From CAZFER01 sp964517495 (GTDB taxonomy: Bacteria; Hinthialibacterota; Hinthialibacteria; Hinthialibacterales; Hinthialibacteraceae), in contig CAZFER010000101.1 of NCBI GenBank assembly GCA_964517495.1, positions 1-17,007 on the forward strand: a DNA stretch of 17,007 nt, given 5' to 3'. Below the pieces are notes generated by a model. The model saw nothing but the letters and a program-made list of their open reading frames with translations, ran no database searches and had not been told where the DNA came from. Of this stretch, positions 1 to 7,223 are shown in pieces. A program made the position numbers and the translations under genes. How positions within the stretch are numbered: the first letter of the stretch is position 1; every line of letters starts with the position of its first letter.

Positions 1-53
1 GTGAAGGCGGCCGCACCGTGGGCGCGGGTGTTATCGATAAAATTATTGAGTAG
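1..53 (+). CDS. tuf: Elongation factor Tu, C-terminal end (partial)
   Basis: This is the last 16 codons and the TAG stop of a gene that enters from the left edge; the reading frame starts at base 3. The translated end, EGGRTVGAGVIDKIIE, matches the very conserved EF-Tu C-terminus (GGRTVGAGVV..I.E) in domain 3. EF-Tu is the GTPase that carries aminoacyl-tRNA to the ribosome. The gene for L33 follows 12 bases later, a tuf-rpmG arrangement common in bacteria. Only the tail is visible, so nothing can be said about the GTPase domain or copy number. Confidence 0.93.
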   Translation, partial: EGGRTVGAGVIDKIIE

Positions 54-65
54 AGGCCATGAATC

Positions 66-215
66 ATGCGTGAACAAGTTATATTAGCATGCCAGGAATG
101 CAAACAACGTAACTATAGTACAACCAAAAACAAGCGCGAGCATCCAGACCGGATGGAAACAAAGAAGTATTGCCGTTTTTGCAGGAAACATACCCCCCAT
201 CGCGAGACAAAATAA
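66..215 (+). CDS. rpmG: 50S ribosomal protein L33
   Basis: This small gene encodes 49 residues beginning MREQVILACQECKQRNY. It shows the L33 hallmarks: a basic, short beta protein with two CxxC pairs (Cys9/Cys12 and Cys36/Cys39) that form a zinc ribbon, and the central Y(S/T)T.KNK segment. This is therefore the zinc-binding (C+) form. The start is supported by GAGG at 53-56, nine bases upstream and overlapping the tuf stop codon; an ATG at 59 closes after four codons and is not used. It is surely co-transcribed with tuf. A terminator lies 28 bases after the stop, so the transcript ends here rather than continuing into secE/nusG as in many genomes. Confidence 0.95.
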   Translation: MREQVILACQECKQRNYSTTKNKREHPDRMETKKYCRFCRKHTPHRETK

Positions 216-243
216 TCATACGTTGACCATGTATGAGGAACGC

Positions 244-277
244 ACGGGTGGCCATTACGGTCACCCGTTTTCATTTT
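244..277 (+). terminator. Intrinsic terminator after rpmG
   Basis: ACGGGTGGCC (244-253) pairs with GGTCACCCGT (259-268) to give a 10-bp stem with one G-U pair and a five-base loop. It is followed by a T-rich run, TTTTCATTTT. Its position 28 bases after the rpmG stop fits termination of the tuf-rpmG transcript. Confidence 0.85.
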
Positions 278-347
278 CTGCAGGACAAATCTCAAATTGT
301 CTGTTACACTGTAGAAAGAGGAAAACACCGTCATTTGAAGATCTATG

Positions 348-444
348 CCCCTTCCAAGATTGGGAGGGATTAAGGGAGGGTTGAATGAATGTTGTGCAAA
401 TCCTCTTAACCCCCTCCTAGCCTCCCCCATTGCATTGGGGGAGG
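348..444. repeat. Composite inverted-repeat intergenic element
   Basis: Two local hairpins flank a longer dyad. The left hairpin is CCCTTCCAA (349-357) with TTGGGAGGG (360-368). The right hairpin is CCTCCCCCA (421-429) with TGGGGGAGG (436-444) around a six-base loop. Between them, the G-rich GGGATTAAGGGAGGGTT side (366-382) is an imperfect reverse complement of the pyrimidine-rich TCCTCTTAACCCCCTCC side (401-417). The whole can therefore fold as a branched cruciform or RNA. The design, strand-asymmetric G runs in non-coding DNA, looks like a dispersed palindromic repeat or a small non-autonomous element, but no second copy is in the window. The rest of 276-515 shows no gene or RNA I can support. 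Confidence 0.6.
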
Positions 445-515
445 AATGGCGAATCAAAATTTATTTAATTTCATATGGCTGACAAAGAAAGTTTAGCGAT
501 CAATATAAGTTATGT

Positions 516-1355
516 ATGAATAACACAGTTCAAAAAAACGATAAAAAAGGAACCATTCAACTTGATAATCAGGCCATTCTACTAACGGTCTTTATGCCCA
601 GTGGACGGATTCAAGTGTTGGATAAAGTATCCGCGGTTTTATGGGCCATGCACCCTGGGAAATATTCTGGTTCTATCCAAACGGTTACGGAACAAGGAAC
701 GCATAATTATCAAATCGGGCAATCGGGAAAGAATGGGATTTTCTTCAATGAAAACTTTTATATGACGCGCAACACGGAGACTGATGACTTTCATGATATT
801 ACCCTAAAAGGCACAATGGGAAATGATCCGGATACCCATGTTACTATTCGGTACTTGTTATCCACCACATTTCCGGTTTTGAACTGCTTTTGCTATGTGG
901 CCGGTCCCAAACTTTCTGATATTTCCAAACTCTCATTCCCAATGGGATTAAATATTCCCCATCGTGAAGGGAACCAAATTTTACTTCCCGAAACATTGCA
1001 GGAACTTAAAGTTGATGCCATCAATGAACAGCCGGATGAATTGTGGGAACCGGAAAAGGATAAAGATCATTTTGTGGCAGGAGCACCGTTTTTTGTGATG
1101 ATTCGCCGTGGGCAGGGAACCAAAGCCGCAGGTTGTATTGGTTATATGCAACATCCACTTTCGACATTAGAAATTACAAATGGTTCGCAAGGCCGGGTTG
1201 CCACTCCTGTATCCACTGAACCTGATAAAACGGGTATAAGTGTTGATCAACCCTATCACTTTCGCTATCAATTTATACCATCCGATGATCCCAAAGCTAT
1301 TTCTTGGTTGTATCGAGAGCAACTTATGCATAACATGGATCGTATAGTATTATAA
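516..1355 (+). CDS. Uncharacterised beta-rich protein, first gene of the DUF58/VWA operon
   Basis: I do not recognise this 279-aa protein. It has no signal peptide, membrane segment, Cys cluster or nucleotide-binding loop, so it is probably cytoplasmic. Alternating hydrophobic and polar stretches suggest beta-strands. The opening (DNQAILLTVFMPSGRIQVLDKVSAVLW) and the ending (PYHFRYQFIPSDDPKAISWLYRE) loosely recall the N-terminal beta-sandwich domains that precede the catalytic barrel in some large glycoside-hydrolase-like proteins. If so, it is only that domain without the enzyme; this is inference. The gene ends 25 bases before the DUF58 start on the same strand, so it is probably co-transcribed with it. 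There is no clear SD site before the ATG at 516. TATAAG at 504-509 could be a -10 box, but no good -35 box lies at the right distance. Confidence 0.75.
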   Translation: MNNTVQKNDKKGTIQLDNQAILLTVFMPSGRIQVLDKVSAVLWAMHPGKYSGSIQTVTEQGTHNYQIGQSGKNGIFFNENFYMTRNTETDDFHDITLKGTMGNDPDTHVTIRYLLSTTFPVLNCFCYVAGPKLSDISKLSFPMGLNIPHREGNQILLPETLQELKVDAINEQPDELWEPEKDKDHFVAGAPFFVMIRRGQGTKAAGCIGYMQHPLSTLEITNGSQGRVATPVSTEPDKTGISVDQPYHFRYQFIPSDDPKAISWLYREQLMHNMDRIVL

Positions 1356-1371
1356 AAGAAACTTGATTGAC

Positions 1372-1375
1372 GAGG
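1372..1375 (+). promoter_or_regulatory. SD site that sets the DUF58 start
   Basis: GAGG lies five bases before the ATG at 1381. The frame is open from a TTG at 1363, but that codon has no SD site and would start inside this ribosome-binding region, so 1381 is preferred. Confidence 0.7.
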
Positions 1376-1380
1376 ATGCT

Positions 1381-2304
1381 ATGGCAGAACCAATCACTGC
1401 AACCACCCCGGAAACACAAGCAGAACAAAAATCGCTGCTTGATCCTGCATTTTTGCGCCATTTGGAACAATTAGGGCTTATTTCCAAAAAAACATTTATG
1501 GGACGTATGAAGGGGGAGCGGCGATCAAAAAAGCGGGGTGTTTCGATAGAATTCGCGGACTATCGGGATTATTCCAAAGGCGATGATCTGCGATTTCTTG
1601 ATTGGAATATATATGGACGATTGGATCGTCTCTTCACCAAACTTTTCCATGAAGAGGAAGATCTCTATCTGTATGTGGTGCTTGATACCAGTGCTTCCAT
1701 GGATTATGGGAATCCAAACAAAGCATGGTTTGCCAAGCGGGCAGCGGCAGCCCTTTCATATATTTCTCTGTCGGGGATGGATCGTGTTTGCCTTGTCGGT
1801 TTTAACCAGGATCAATACCAATGGATTCAGCCAACTCGTGGAAAGGGAAACATCTGGCGCATTGTCAGTTTTCTGGAGGATATTCGACCCACAGGGGAAA
1901 CAACCCTTACAGAAGGATGCCGCCGCTTTGCGTTGCAGCAAAACCGGGGTGGGGTGGTTATTCTGTTATCCGATTTGTTTGATCCCAATGGATATGAGGA
2001 TGCGTTCAAACATCTATTGCAGCGCAATAATGAACTTTATGTGTTTCAAACCCTTGCACCGGAAGAAGCGCGTCCGGATATGATTGGTGCCTTGCGGCTG
2101 TTGGATGTGGAAACCAGTGAGCAGGTTGAAATTACGGTGACTGAAGAATTGTTGAATGTATATGAACGCCGCTTGAAAGCGTTTCAATCTCAGATTAAAA
2201 ATACGTGTATACGTTATGGAATTCATTATTCACCCATTATAACGGATGAACCGCTGGAACGTCTTCTGGCAGATTCATTTCGACGCATGGGATTAATTGA
2301 ATAG
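1381..2304 (+). CDS. DUF58 domain protein with VWA-like fold
   Basis: This 307-aa protein carries the DUF58 signature FADYRDYSKGDDLRFLDWN (about residues 55-75), followed by a VWA-like core. The metal-ion adhesion motif DTSASMD starts at Asp102, and a later ILLSDLFD strand (about residue 195) completes the fold. There is no signal peptide or membrane segment. DUF58 proteins usually sit beside MoxR-type AAA+ ATPases and BatA/BatB-type VWA membrane proteins and are thought to act in chaperone-like assembly, metal insertion or envelope stress responses; their exact biochemistry is largely unknown. Here the BatA-like partner follows 15 bases downstream, but no MoxR gene is in the window. The preferred start at 1381 has GAGG five bases upstream. 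Confidence 0.9.
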   Translation: MAEPITATTPETQAEQKSLLDPAFLRHLEQLGLISKKTFMGRMKGERRSKKRGVSIEFADYRDYSKGDDLRFLDWNIYGRLDRLFTKLFHEEEDLYLYVVLDTSASMDYGNPNKAWFAKRAAAALSYISLSGMDRVCLVGFNQDQYQWIQPTRGKGNIWRIVSFLEDIRPTGETTLTEGCRRFALQQNRGGVVILLSDLFDPNGYEDAFKHLLQRNNELYVFQTLAPEEARPDMIGALRLLDVETSEQVEITVTEELLNVYERRLKAFQSQIKNTCIRYGIHYSPIITDEPLERLLADSFRRMGLIE

Positions 2305-2319
2305 AAGCAGGAAAATACC

Positions 2320-4266
2320 ATGAACTTTTTAGCTCCGCTTGGTTTACTGTTTGCACTGTTTCTACCAGCCGTTATCCTTCTGTATCTTTTGAAGTTGAAG
2401 CGGATGGATATTAATATTTCCAGCACGTTGCTTTGGCGGCAAAGTGTGGAGGATTTGAAAGCGAATACACCGTTTCAAAAACTGAAACGGAATCTTCTGC
2501 TTTTTTTGCAACTCCTCATTATTGCTCTTTTGACGTTGGCGGTTGCCCGGCCAGTGTTGGAATTAGGTGGGCTAAAGGGCCAAAGTTTTATTGTGTTGAT
2601 TGACAATTCCGCCAGTATGGGGGCCAGCGATGTTGAACCAAACCGCTTGGAAAATGCCAAGCGTAAGGCGATTGATTTGGTTAATGATATGAGCATGGGT
2701 GACCGGATGATGGTGGTTTCGTTTTCTGATGGCGCCCAGGTGCTTTGCCCCTTTGAGCAGGATAAGGGAACATTAAGGAGTGTGATTCAATCAATTGAAG
2801 TCACTGACACACGAACCGGTATTGAAGAAGCGTTGCGGATTGCCAAGACGGCTGCAGACAAAGCGGCTAACCCTGAACTGATAATCTTTTCTGATGGCCA
2901 ATTCATCATCCCAGCCCAATCCCCTTTAGCCCGTTTGAATACACGTTACGTTCCGATAGGTCTAAATTCGGATAATCTTGGTATTACGGATTTTGTGATT
3001 CGTAAAGATTTTGCCTTGGAGCAAAATTATCAACTGCTGGTGGGGATTCAAAATTTTTCTAGCGAAGAAAAGACCGCTTACCTGGAATTATATGGTGAGG
3101 GTTATGTTCTTCACCCGGAAGAGGGTGAAGAGAATGGAGAAACAGAAACCATTGAAGAAGAATCGAACGAGGAAGAAGCCCATCTTGAACGGCGATTGAT
3201 GGATGCCCGGCAATTTACTTTAGAACCACGAACGGCCAATACCATTATTTTCAAGGATGAAGGCTATTTCCCTGAAAAAATCGAAGTGGTTCTGGACAGT
3301 GATGATGCATTGGAAACGGATAATCATGCCTGGGCGATCATTCCACGTGAGGATACCATCAACATATTGTTGGTTACCAATGGCAATGCCTATCTTCAGC
3401 AGGTATTCAACCTTGATCCTCGGGTTCAGTTAACTCAAACCACTCCGGGAGGTGCGGTTGCCCAAGATCAATATGATATTATTGTTTTCGATTCCCACGC
3501 TCCTCCCGCATTGATCGAGGGCAATTATGTTTTTATTAATGCTCTGCCTCCTCTTCCAGAATGGTCTGCAGGTGAGGAGATCGAAAATCCCATGTTGGTG
3601 GATTGGGATCGTTTTCATCCCATTACACGGCACTTAAATCTTGATAATTTATCCATATCCAAATGCCGTAATATAGGAACACCGCCCTGGATCGAAGTGA
3701 TTGTGGAATCACGTCAAACGCCGTTACTTGCCGCGTTTCAGCAGGAAAATGTGAAAGGATTGGTAACAGCATTCGATATTTATGATTCCAACTGGCCGAT
3801 GCTGGTTTCATTTCCCATATTCTTCACTAATTCGATTGATTGGTTTGTAACGGAACATGGGCCATCCTCTTTAATGAAACGCACAGGAGATATTCTTACT
3901 CTGGAAGCGACTGAACAAAGCAGTAAGAAAATAGAAATAGTCCCACCACCCCCCCTTAAACCGACAAAACTGACTTTTCAGGATAATGCGCCTGTCTTTT
4001 TTGGAGGAACGACCAAGACCGGTATTTATCAATTCACCATCGATGATGAAGTCCACAAACAATATGCGATCAACCTGCTTTCCAGCGAAGAATCACAAAT
4101 TGAACCAAAGGGCAGCCTGAAGGTAGAGGAAACCCAGGAGATCGAAGGAGAGATCACCGCGGTTGAATCGAACCAGGAGATCTGGCGCTGGCTTGCGGTT
4201 TTGGGCTTACTGGTTTTAATTTTTGAGTGGTATGTTTATGTAAAACGCGCTCGCTATGCGTTTTAA
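2320..4266 (+). CDS. BatA-like membrane protein with VWA domain
   Basis: This 648-aa protein has the BatA (aerotolerance regulator) N-terminal architecture. A first membrane helix covers about residues 5-22 (APLGLLFALFLPAVILLYLL), a short basic loop with the LLW motif follows, and a second helix covers about 58-80. A VWA domain comes next, with the metal-binding motif DNSASMG at Asp95 and a second conserved FSDGQ strand near 190. The large remainder should lie outside the inner membrane and ends in one helix (about 625-642) with a basic tail. An acidic, Glu-rich insert at about 265-291 and the run VPPPPPLKP near 542 look like flexible linkers. AGGA lies seven bases before the ATG. It is the last gene of the operon with DUF58 and probably forms a membrane complex with it. 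Confidence 0.88.
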   Translation: MNFLAPLGLLFALFLPAVILLYLLKLKRMDINISSTLLWRQSVEDLKANTPFQKLKRNLLLFLQLLIIALLTLAVARPVLELGGLKGQSFIVLIDNSASMGASDVEPNRLENAKRKAIDLVNDMSMGDRMMVVSFSDGAQVLCPFEQDKGTLRSVIQSIEVTDTRTGIEEALRIAKTAADKAANPELIIFSDGQFIIPAQSPLARLNTRYVPIGLNSDNLGITDFVIRKDFALEQNYQLLVGIQNFSSEEKTAYLELYGEGYVLHPEEGEENGETETIEEESNEEEAHLERRLMDARQFTLEPRTANTIIFKDEGYFPEKIEVVLDSDDALETDNHAWAIIPREDTINILLVTNGNAYLQQVFNLDPRVQLTQTTPGGAVAQDQYDIIVFDSHAPPALIEGNYVFINALPPLPEWSAGEEIENPMLVDWDRFHPITRHLNLDNLSISKCRNIGTPPWIEVIVESRQTPLLAAFQQENVKGLVTAFDIYDSNWPMLVSFPIFFTNSIDWFVTEHGPSSLMKRTGDILTLEATEQSSKKIEIVPPPPLKPTKLTFQDNAPVFFGGTTKTGIYQFTIDDEVHKQYAINLLSSEESQIEPKGSLKVEETQEIEGEITAVESNQEIWRWLAVLGLLVLIFEWYVYVKRARYAF

Positions 4267-4364
4267 GTCTATATACATTCCTAATTCAATCTCAATTTTT
4301 GTATCATATCCTGACCGATAACGTGTCTCTCTATTTCTTCCTTGATAAAATGGGGGAGAAACAG

Positions 4365-4387
4365 AGGGGTATGGACCGTCCACCCCT
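4365..4387. terminator. Weak hairpin between convergent genes
   Basis: AGGGGT and GGA (4365-4370, 4373-4375) pair with TCC and ACCCCT (4379-4387), with a two-base bulge and a tiny loop. It lies just past the CNNM/CBS gene stop on the minus strand and about 100 bases past the VWA gene on the plus strand. Neither side has a proper T run, so termination is possible but unproven. Confidence 0.35.
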
Positions 4388-4392
4388 TATCA

Positions 4393-5433
4393 TTACCAGC
4401 CACTCTTCTTCCTCCGTATAAACAATGCCTTCGCGTACTGCCGTAAATCACTCACGATATCATACTCATCCACGATTTCTTTTCCAACGATCTCTTCGAT
4501 GATATCCTCAAGGGTAACGATACCGGTGAAAATCCCGTATTCATCGACGACGACGCGAATGGGTTCGCGGGTTTCGGCCAATTGGACGAAGAGTTTATCA
4601 AGGGGCATGGAATTAGGCACCACTTCGATGGGGCGGAGAAGTTCTTTTAGGGTGACACTTGAATCACCATCCAACAATTTACGCAGCACATCGCGTTGGG
4701 TGACATAGCCGATAATGATATCGGGATCTGATTTTGAATAGAGGGGGATACGGGTATGATTCCAGTCACAGATCGAGTCGCGCAAATCGCCAATACAGGT
4801 ATCCTCCGCCAGTTTAAAGACAACCGTCCGCGGGGTGAGGACATCGATAACTCTGTGCCGGTCCAACAAGATTATGTTGCGGATTACCGAGTGTTCGAGG
4901 GTATCCAACGCCCCTTCCTGGCTGCCGATCTTGGCCATGGAGAGAATCTCATGGGTTGAAATACTGGGTTCCTTGGAGACGCCTTTAATCATTCTGGCAA
5001 ACCAATTGGTGGTTAAGATCAGAGGGTAAAAGATGGTGATCAGCCATGATAAGGGGTTGGCGATCAACAGAGATACCCGCTTGCAAAAAACGGCGCCCAA
5101 TTGTTTGGGGATAATCTCGCTTAAATAAAGAATCAGAAACGTGAACAGGATGGAAAACCACATCAGAGCCTGGTTGCCATAAATCTTGTCCACCAACGCA
5201 CCGGAAATCGTTGCTCCTACAGTATGAGAAATCGTGTTCAGAATCAAAATGGCGGATATCGGCGCACCCACGTCCAGTTTGAATCCCAACAGCCGTTTGC
5301 CGGAACGCATTTGCTGGTCCGCGGTGGATTGGGCGTAACTCAACGGCACGGTCAACAAGGCTGCTTCCATTAGTGAACAGATAAACGATATTCCCAAAGA
5401 AAGCATTATGACAAAAATCAAGAGACTAAACAT
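4393..5433 (-). CDS. CNNM-domain and CBS-pair membrane protein (CorC/HlyC-like family)
   Basis: This 346-aa protein opens with a CNNM (DUF21) transmembrane domain: hydrophobic helices at about residues 2-25, 60-80, 92-110 and 125-145, with the family motif SLMEAAL in the first and YLSEIIPKQ near 105. A CBS pair follows at about 195-320, including DVLTPR, RIPLY and VVVDEYGIFTGIVTLEDI, the typical nucleotide-sensing part of this family. Relatives are linked to magnesium or cobalt efflux; the old 'hemolysin' label is not supported by function. The C-terminal CorC/HlyC domain of longer members is absent, leaving a basic tail (RRKKSGW), a common short architecture. The frame is open from a TTG at 5463, but that codon has no SD site. 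The ATG at 5433 has GAGG nine bases upstream and places the first helix at the N-terminus. Confidence 0.9.
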   Translation of the reverse strand: MFSLLIFVIMLSLGISFICSLMEAALLTVPLSYAQSTADQQMRSGKRLLGFKLDVGAPISAILILNTISHTVGATISGALVDKIYGNQALMWFSILFTFLILYLSEIIPKQLGAVFCKRVSLLIANPLSWLITIFYPLILTTNWFARMIKGVSKEPSISTHEILSMAKIGSQEGALDTLEHSVIRNIILLDRHRVIDVLTPRTVVFKLAEDTCIGDLRDSICDWNHTRIPLYSKSDPDIIIGYVTQRDVLRKLLDGDSSVTLKELLRPIEVVPNSMPLDKLFVQLAETREPIRVVVDEYGIFTGIVTLEDIIEEIVGKEIVDEYDIVSDLRQYAKALFIRRKKSGW

Positions 5434-5442
5434 TCTCCACAT

Positions 5443-5446
5443 CCTC
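5443..5446 (-). promoter_or_regulatory. SD site that sets the CNNM/CBS start
   Basis: On the minus strand GAGG is nine bases from the ATG at 5433 and directly abuts another in-frame ATG at 5442, too close for that codon to use it. This favours 5433 over 5442 and over the upstream TTG at 5463. Confidence 0.55.
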
Positions 5447-5527
5447 GCTTGTTTAAAGTTCAATTAATCTTAGAGGGGAGAGGTGAAAAATGGAATGAGT
5501 GGGATAAGGCGAAGTTTGTCTCAAAAC

Positions 5528-5586
5528 GGGGTTGACACATAGGTCAACCCCTTCATGGGGTAGGGGCGAACCTATGTGTTCGCCCT
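5528..5586. repeat. Twin hairpins with mutually complementary loops
   Basis: Hairpin 1 is GGGGTTGAC (5528-5536), loop ACATAG, GTCAACCCC (5543-5551), a perfect 9-bp stem. Hairpin 2 is GGGCGAAC (5564-5571), loop CTATGT, GTTCGCCC (5578-5585), a perfect 8-bp stem. The two loops are exact reverse complements, and the match extends to ten bases (ACACATAGGT against ACCTATGTGT). CCCC (5548-5551) can also pair with GGGG (5557-5560), which competes with hairpin 1. The element lies after the GH28 stop; on the minus strand hairpin 1 is followed by GTTTTG, so it may help end that transcript. It looks like a mobile or dispersed palindromic repeat. Confidence 0.7.
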
Positions 5587-5602
5587 ATGCAACTCTATCT
5601 TA

Positions 5603-7198
5603 TTAATCGTTCCGATTGTCAGACCGATACAAAATCTCTTCGTTTAATCCGCTATCCAATTCAACCGGTGTTTTCGCTTGGCTCAGGTCATTGCCAACCA
5701 AACTAATTCGTTCGGATTTTCCCTCGACTTTTAAAAATGTTTTTGTATCGTGATGGGCACGACACCCTTGGATAAAGGCATCCTTTACGCCCCGGAATAA
5801 AATGGCGGGAAGCGATGGAGGGACGCTCTGACATGCCAGTTTGTAGAGAGAAAGATTTTTAACATCGTCAAACATCATGGCAGGGCGCTCATCGGCTTTT
5901 TCCCATGCCAGGCTTATGTTATCAAAGGTCAGGTTGTCAACATGGCGGCAGAAAAAACCGTAGGCAGGCAGCACACCGAACATTGTACTTTCGGGGTAAC
6001 CTGTTTCTTTCTCAGGAATATCTCTTTGTGCATTCTCTTTGGTTCCCCCTCCATCGAATCGCAAGTGGATGTTGCTGAGATTCACATTTTCTACGGGGTG
6101 TCCTGGCAAACCGGTGATAGAGCAACCAATGTTGGATGCACCTGTGGCCACAATATTGTTCAGGGTGATATTGCGCATGGTTCCCACACCGGGTTTAGGT
6201 CCATCTTTTTTGAAGGGACGGGCGCGATTACCTAACCGTAAAAAGATTGGGGTGGTGATGCCCGTCATGGTCATGTTGGAGATAGCAATACGATCCATGA
6301 TACCCCCATCAACAATCTCAAGGGCGATCCCCGCCAGTCCACGTTGTTCGCCATAGATACTTTTAGAACCGCCGGGCGGGCGGATGGTGCAGTTGGATAC
6401 GCTGATGTTTTTAAAACCGCCATTTGATTCAGTCCCCATTTTAAAGGCGTTGCAATGGCTACTTAAAATGCAGTTGGTGATGGTGATGTTTTCGCTAGGG
6501 CGGTCCAGGGTACTCTTCAAGCACAAGGCATCATCATCGGAATCAAAAACACAATCAGAAACGGTAACATACCGGCAACCATCGAGATCCAAACCATCAT
6601 TGTTGTATGTAACATGATTAAAAACAGAGACACCGCGAATAGTGATATAATCACAAGCGAGGTAATGCTGCATCCACATGGCAGAATTTTTAAGATGGAT
6701 ATCTTCAATGAGAATCCGTTTACATCCCACCAGACGAATAAGATAGGGACGATCGCCATAACCTCGCCAGTCAAAAGCAGCCCCATTGCCGTCGATGGTG
6801 CCGCGTCCACGAATGCCAATGTTTTCAAGGTTTTCCCCCGCGATCAAACTTTGAGAGACATAGTTATCGGTATACGAACGTATAGATGGAATGTTTTGAG
6901 GGTAATCGGCTTTATTTTCACTTCCCAACAATACCGCACCGGCGGAAATATGCAGAGTGACATTATTTTTCAGGTAGATGGTCCCACTCAAATAACGTCC
7001 GGCTGGAAAATAAACCACGCCACCACCATGCTTATTGGCTGAATCAATCGCTTTTTGAATGGCTTTGGTTTCCATTGTGCGACCGTCACCAGTGGCGCCA
7101 AAATCTTTAATGGAGTAATGGCTCTCCAGACTGTAACCCGTTGTGGCAAGCGTTAAAAGCAGAACTAGAATGTTGAATAGGCGTATGATGGATTGCAT
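5603..7198 (-). CDS. Secreted GH28-type (polygalacturonase-like) hydrolase
   Basis: This 531-aa protein starts with a signal peptide (basic IIR, hydrophobic LFNILVLLLTLATT, likely cleavage after TGYS). The pectate-lyase-superfamily opening YSIKDFGATGDG comes next, then a right-handed parallel beta-helix. GH28 inverting enzymes use three Asp residues: NNDGLDLDG (about 199-207) matches the NTD motif and DSDDDALCLKS (about 219-229) the DD motif. The usual GHG is replaced by SHC at about 247-249, which keeps the His. The enzyme should cut galacturonan or a related polyuronide outside the cytoplasm; the exact substrate cannot be read. The frame is open further upstream to 7261, but the ATG at 7198 has a strong GGAGGG six bases upstream and yields the signal peptide. 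It lies 25 bases after another beta-helix gene, so the two form an operon. Confidence 0.88.
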   Translation of the reverse strand: MQSIIRLFNILVLLLTLATTGYSLESHYSIKDFGATGDGRTMETKAIQKAIDSANKHGGGVVYFPAGRYLSGTIYLKNNVTLHISAGAVLLGSENKADYPQNIPSIRSYTDNYVSQSLIAGENLENIGIRGRGTIDGNGAAFDWRGYGDRPYLIRLVGCKRILIEDIHLKNSAMWMQHYLACDYITIRGVSVFNHVTYNNDGLDLDGCRYVTVSDCVFDSDDDALCLKSTLDRPSENITITNCILSSHCNAFKMGTESNGGFKNISVSNCTIRPPGGSKSIYGEQRGLAGIALEIVDGGIMDRIAISNMTMTGITTPIFLRLGNRARPFKKDGPKPGVGTMRNITLNNIVATGASNIGCSITGLPGHPVENVNLSNIHLRFDGGGTKENAQRDIPEKETGYPESTMFGVLPAYGFFCRHVDNLTFDNISLAWEKADERPAMMFDDVKNLSLYKLACQSVPPSLPAILFRGVKDAFIQGCRAHHDTKTFLKVEGKSERISLVGNDLSQAKTPVELDSGLNEEILYRSDNRND

Positions 7199-7204
7199 GA
7201 GATT

Positions 7205-7210
7205 CCCTCC
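7205..7210 (-). promoter_or_regulatory. SD site that sets the GH28 start
   Basis: On the minus strand GGAGGG lies six bases before the ATG at 7198, in the 25-base gap after the upstream gene's stop. It decides the start against the longer frame from 7261, which would overlap the upstream gene and bury the signal peptide. Confidence 0.85.
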
Positions 7211-7223
7211 AGATGTGATTAAA

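Noticed and set aside
113..457. Minus-strand open frame of 114 codons across rpmG and the intergenic repeat
   Set aside because: It is antisense to rpmG and runs through the terminator and the palindromic element. The translated product has no sensible pattern and no SD site.
216..515. Possible tRNA (tRNA-Trp is often near tuf and rpmG) or secE in this gap
   Set aside because: No T-loop TTCRA sequence with matching acceptor arms, and no short membrane-protein frame on the plus strand.
4393..5433. Annotation as a hemolysin
   Set aside because: The historic label comes from a distant relative. The CNNM plus CBS architecture points to an ion-transport-related membrane protein, with no toxin feature.
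6614..7042. Plus-strand open frame of 142 codons inside the GH28 gene, and similar ones inside the neighbouring beta-helix gene
   Set aside because: Both minus-strand genes have signal peptides, SD sites and family motifs. The plus frames are shadows caused by the repetitive beta-helix codons.
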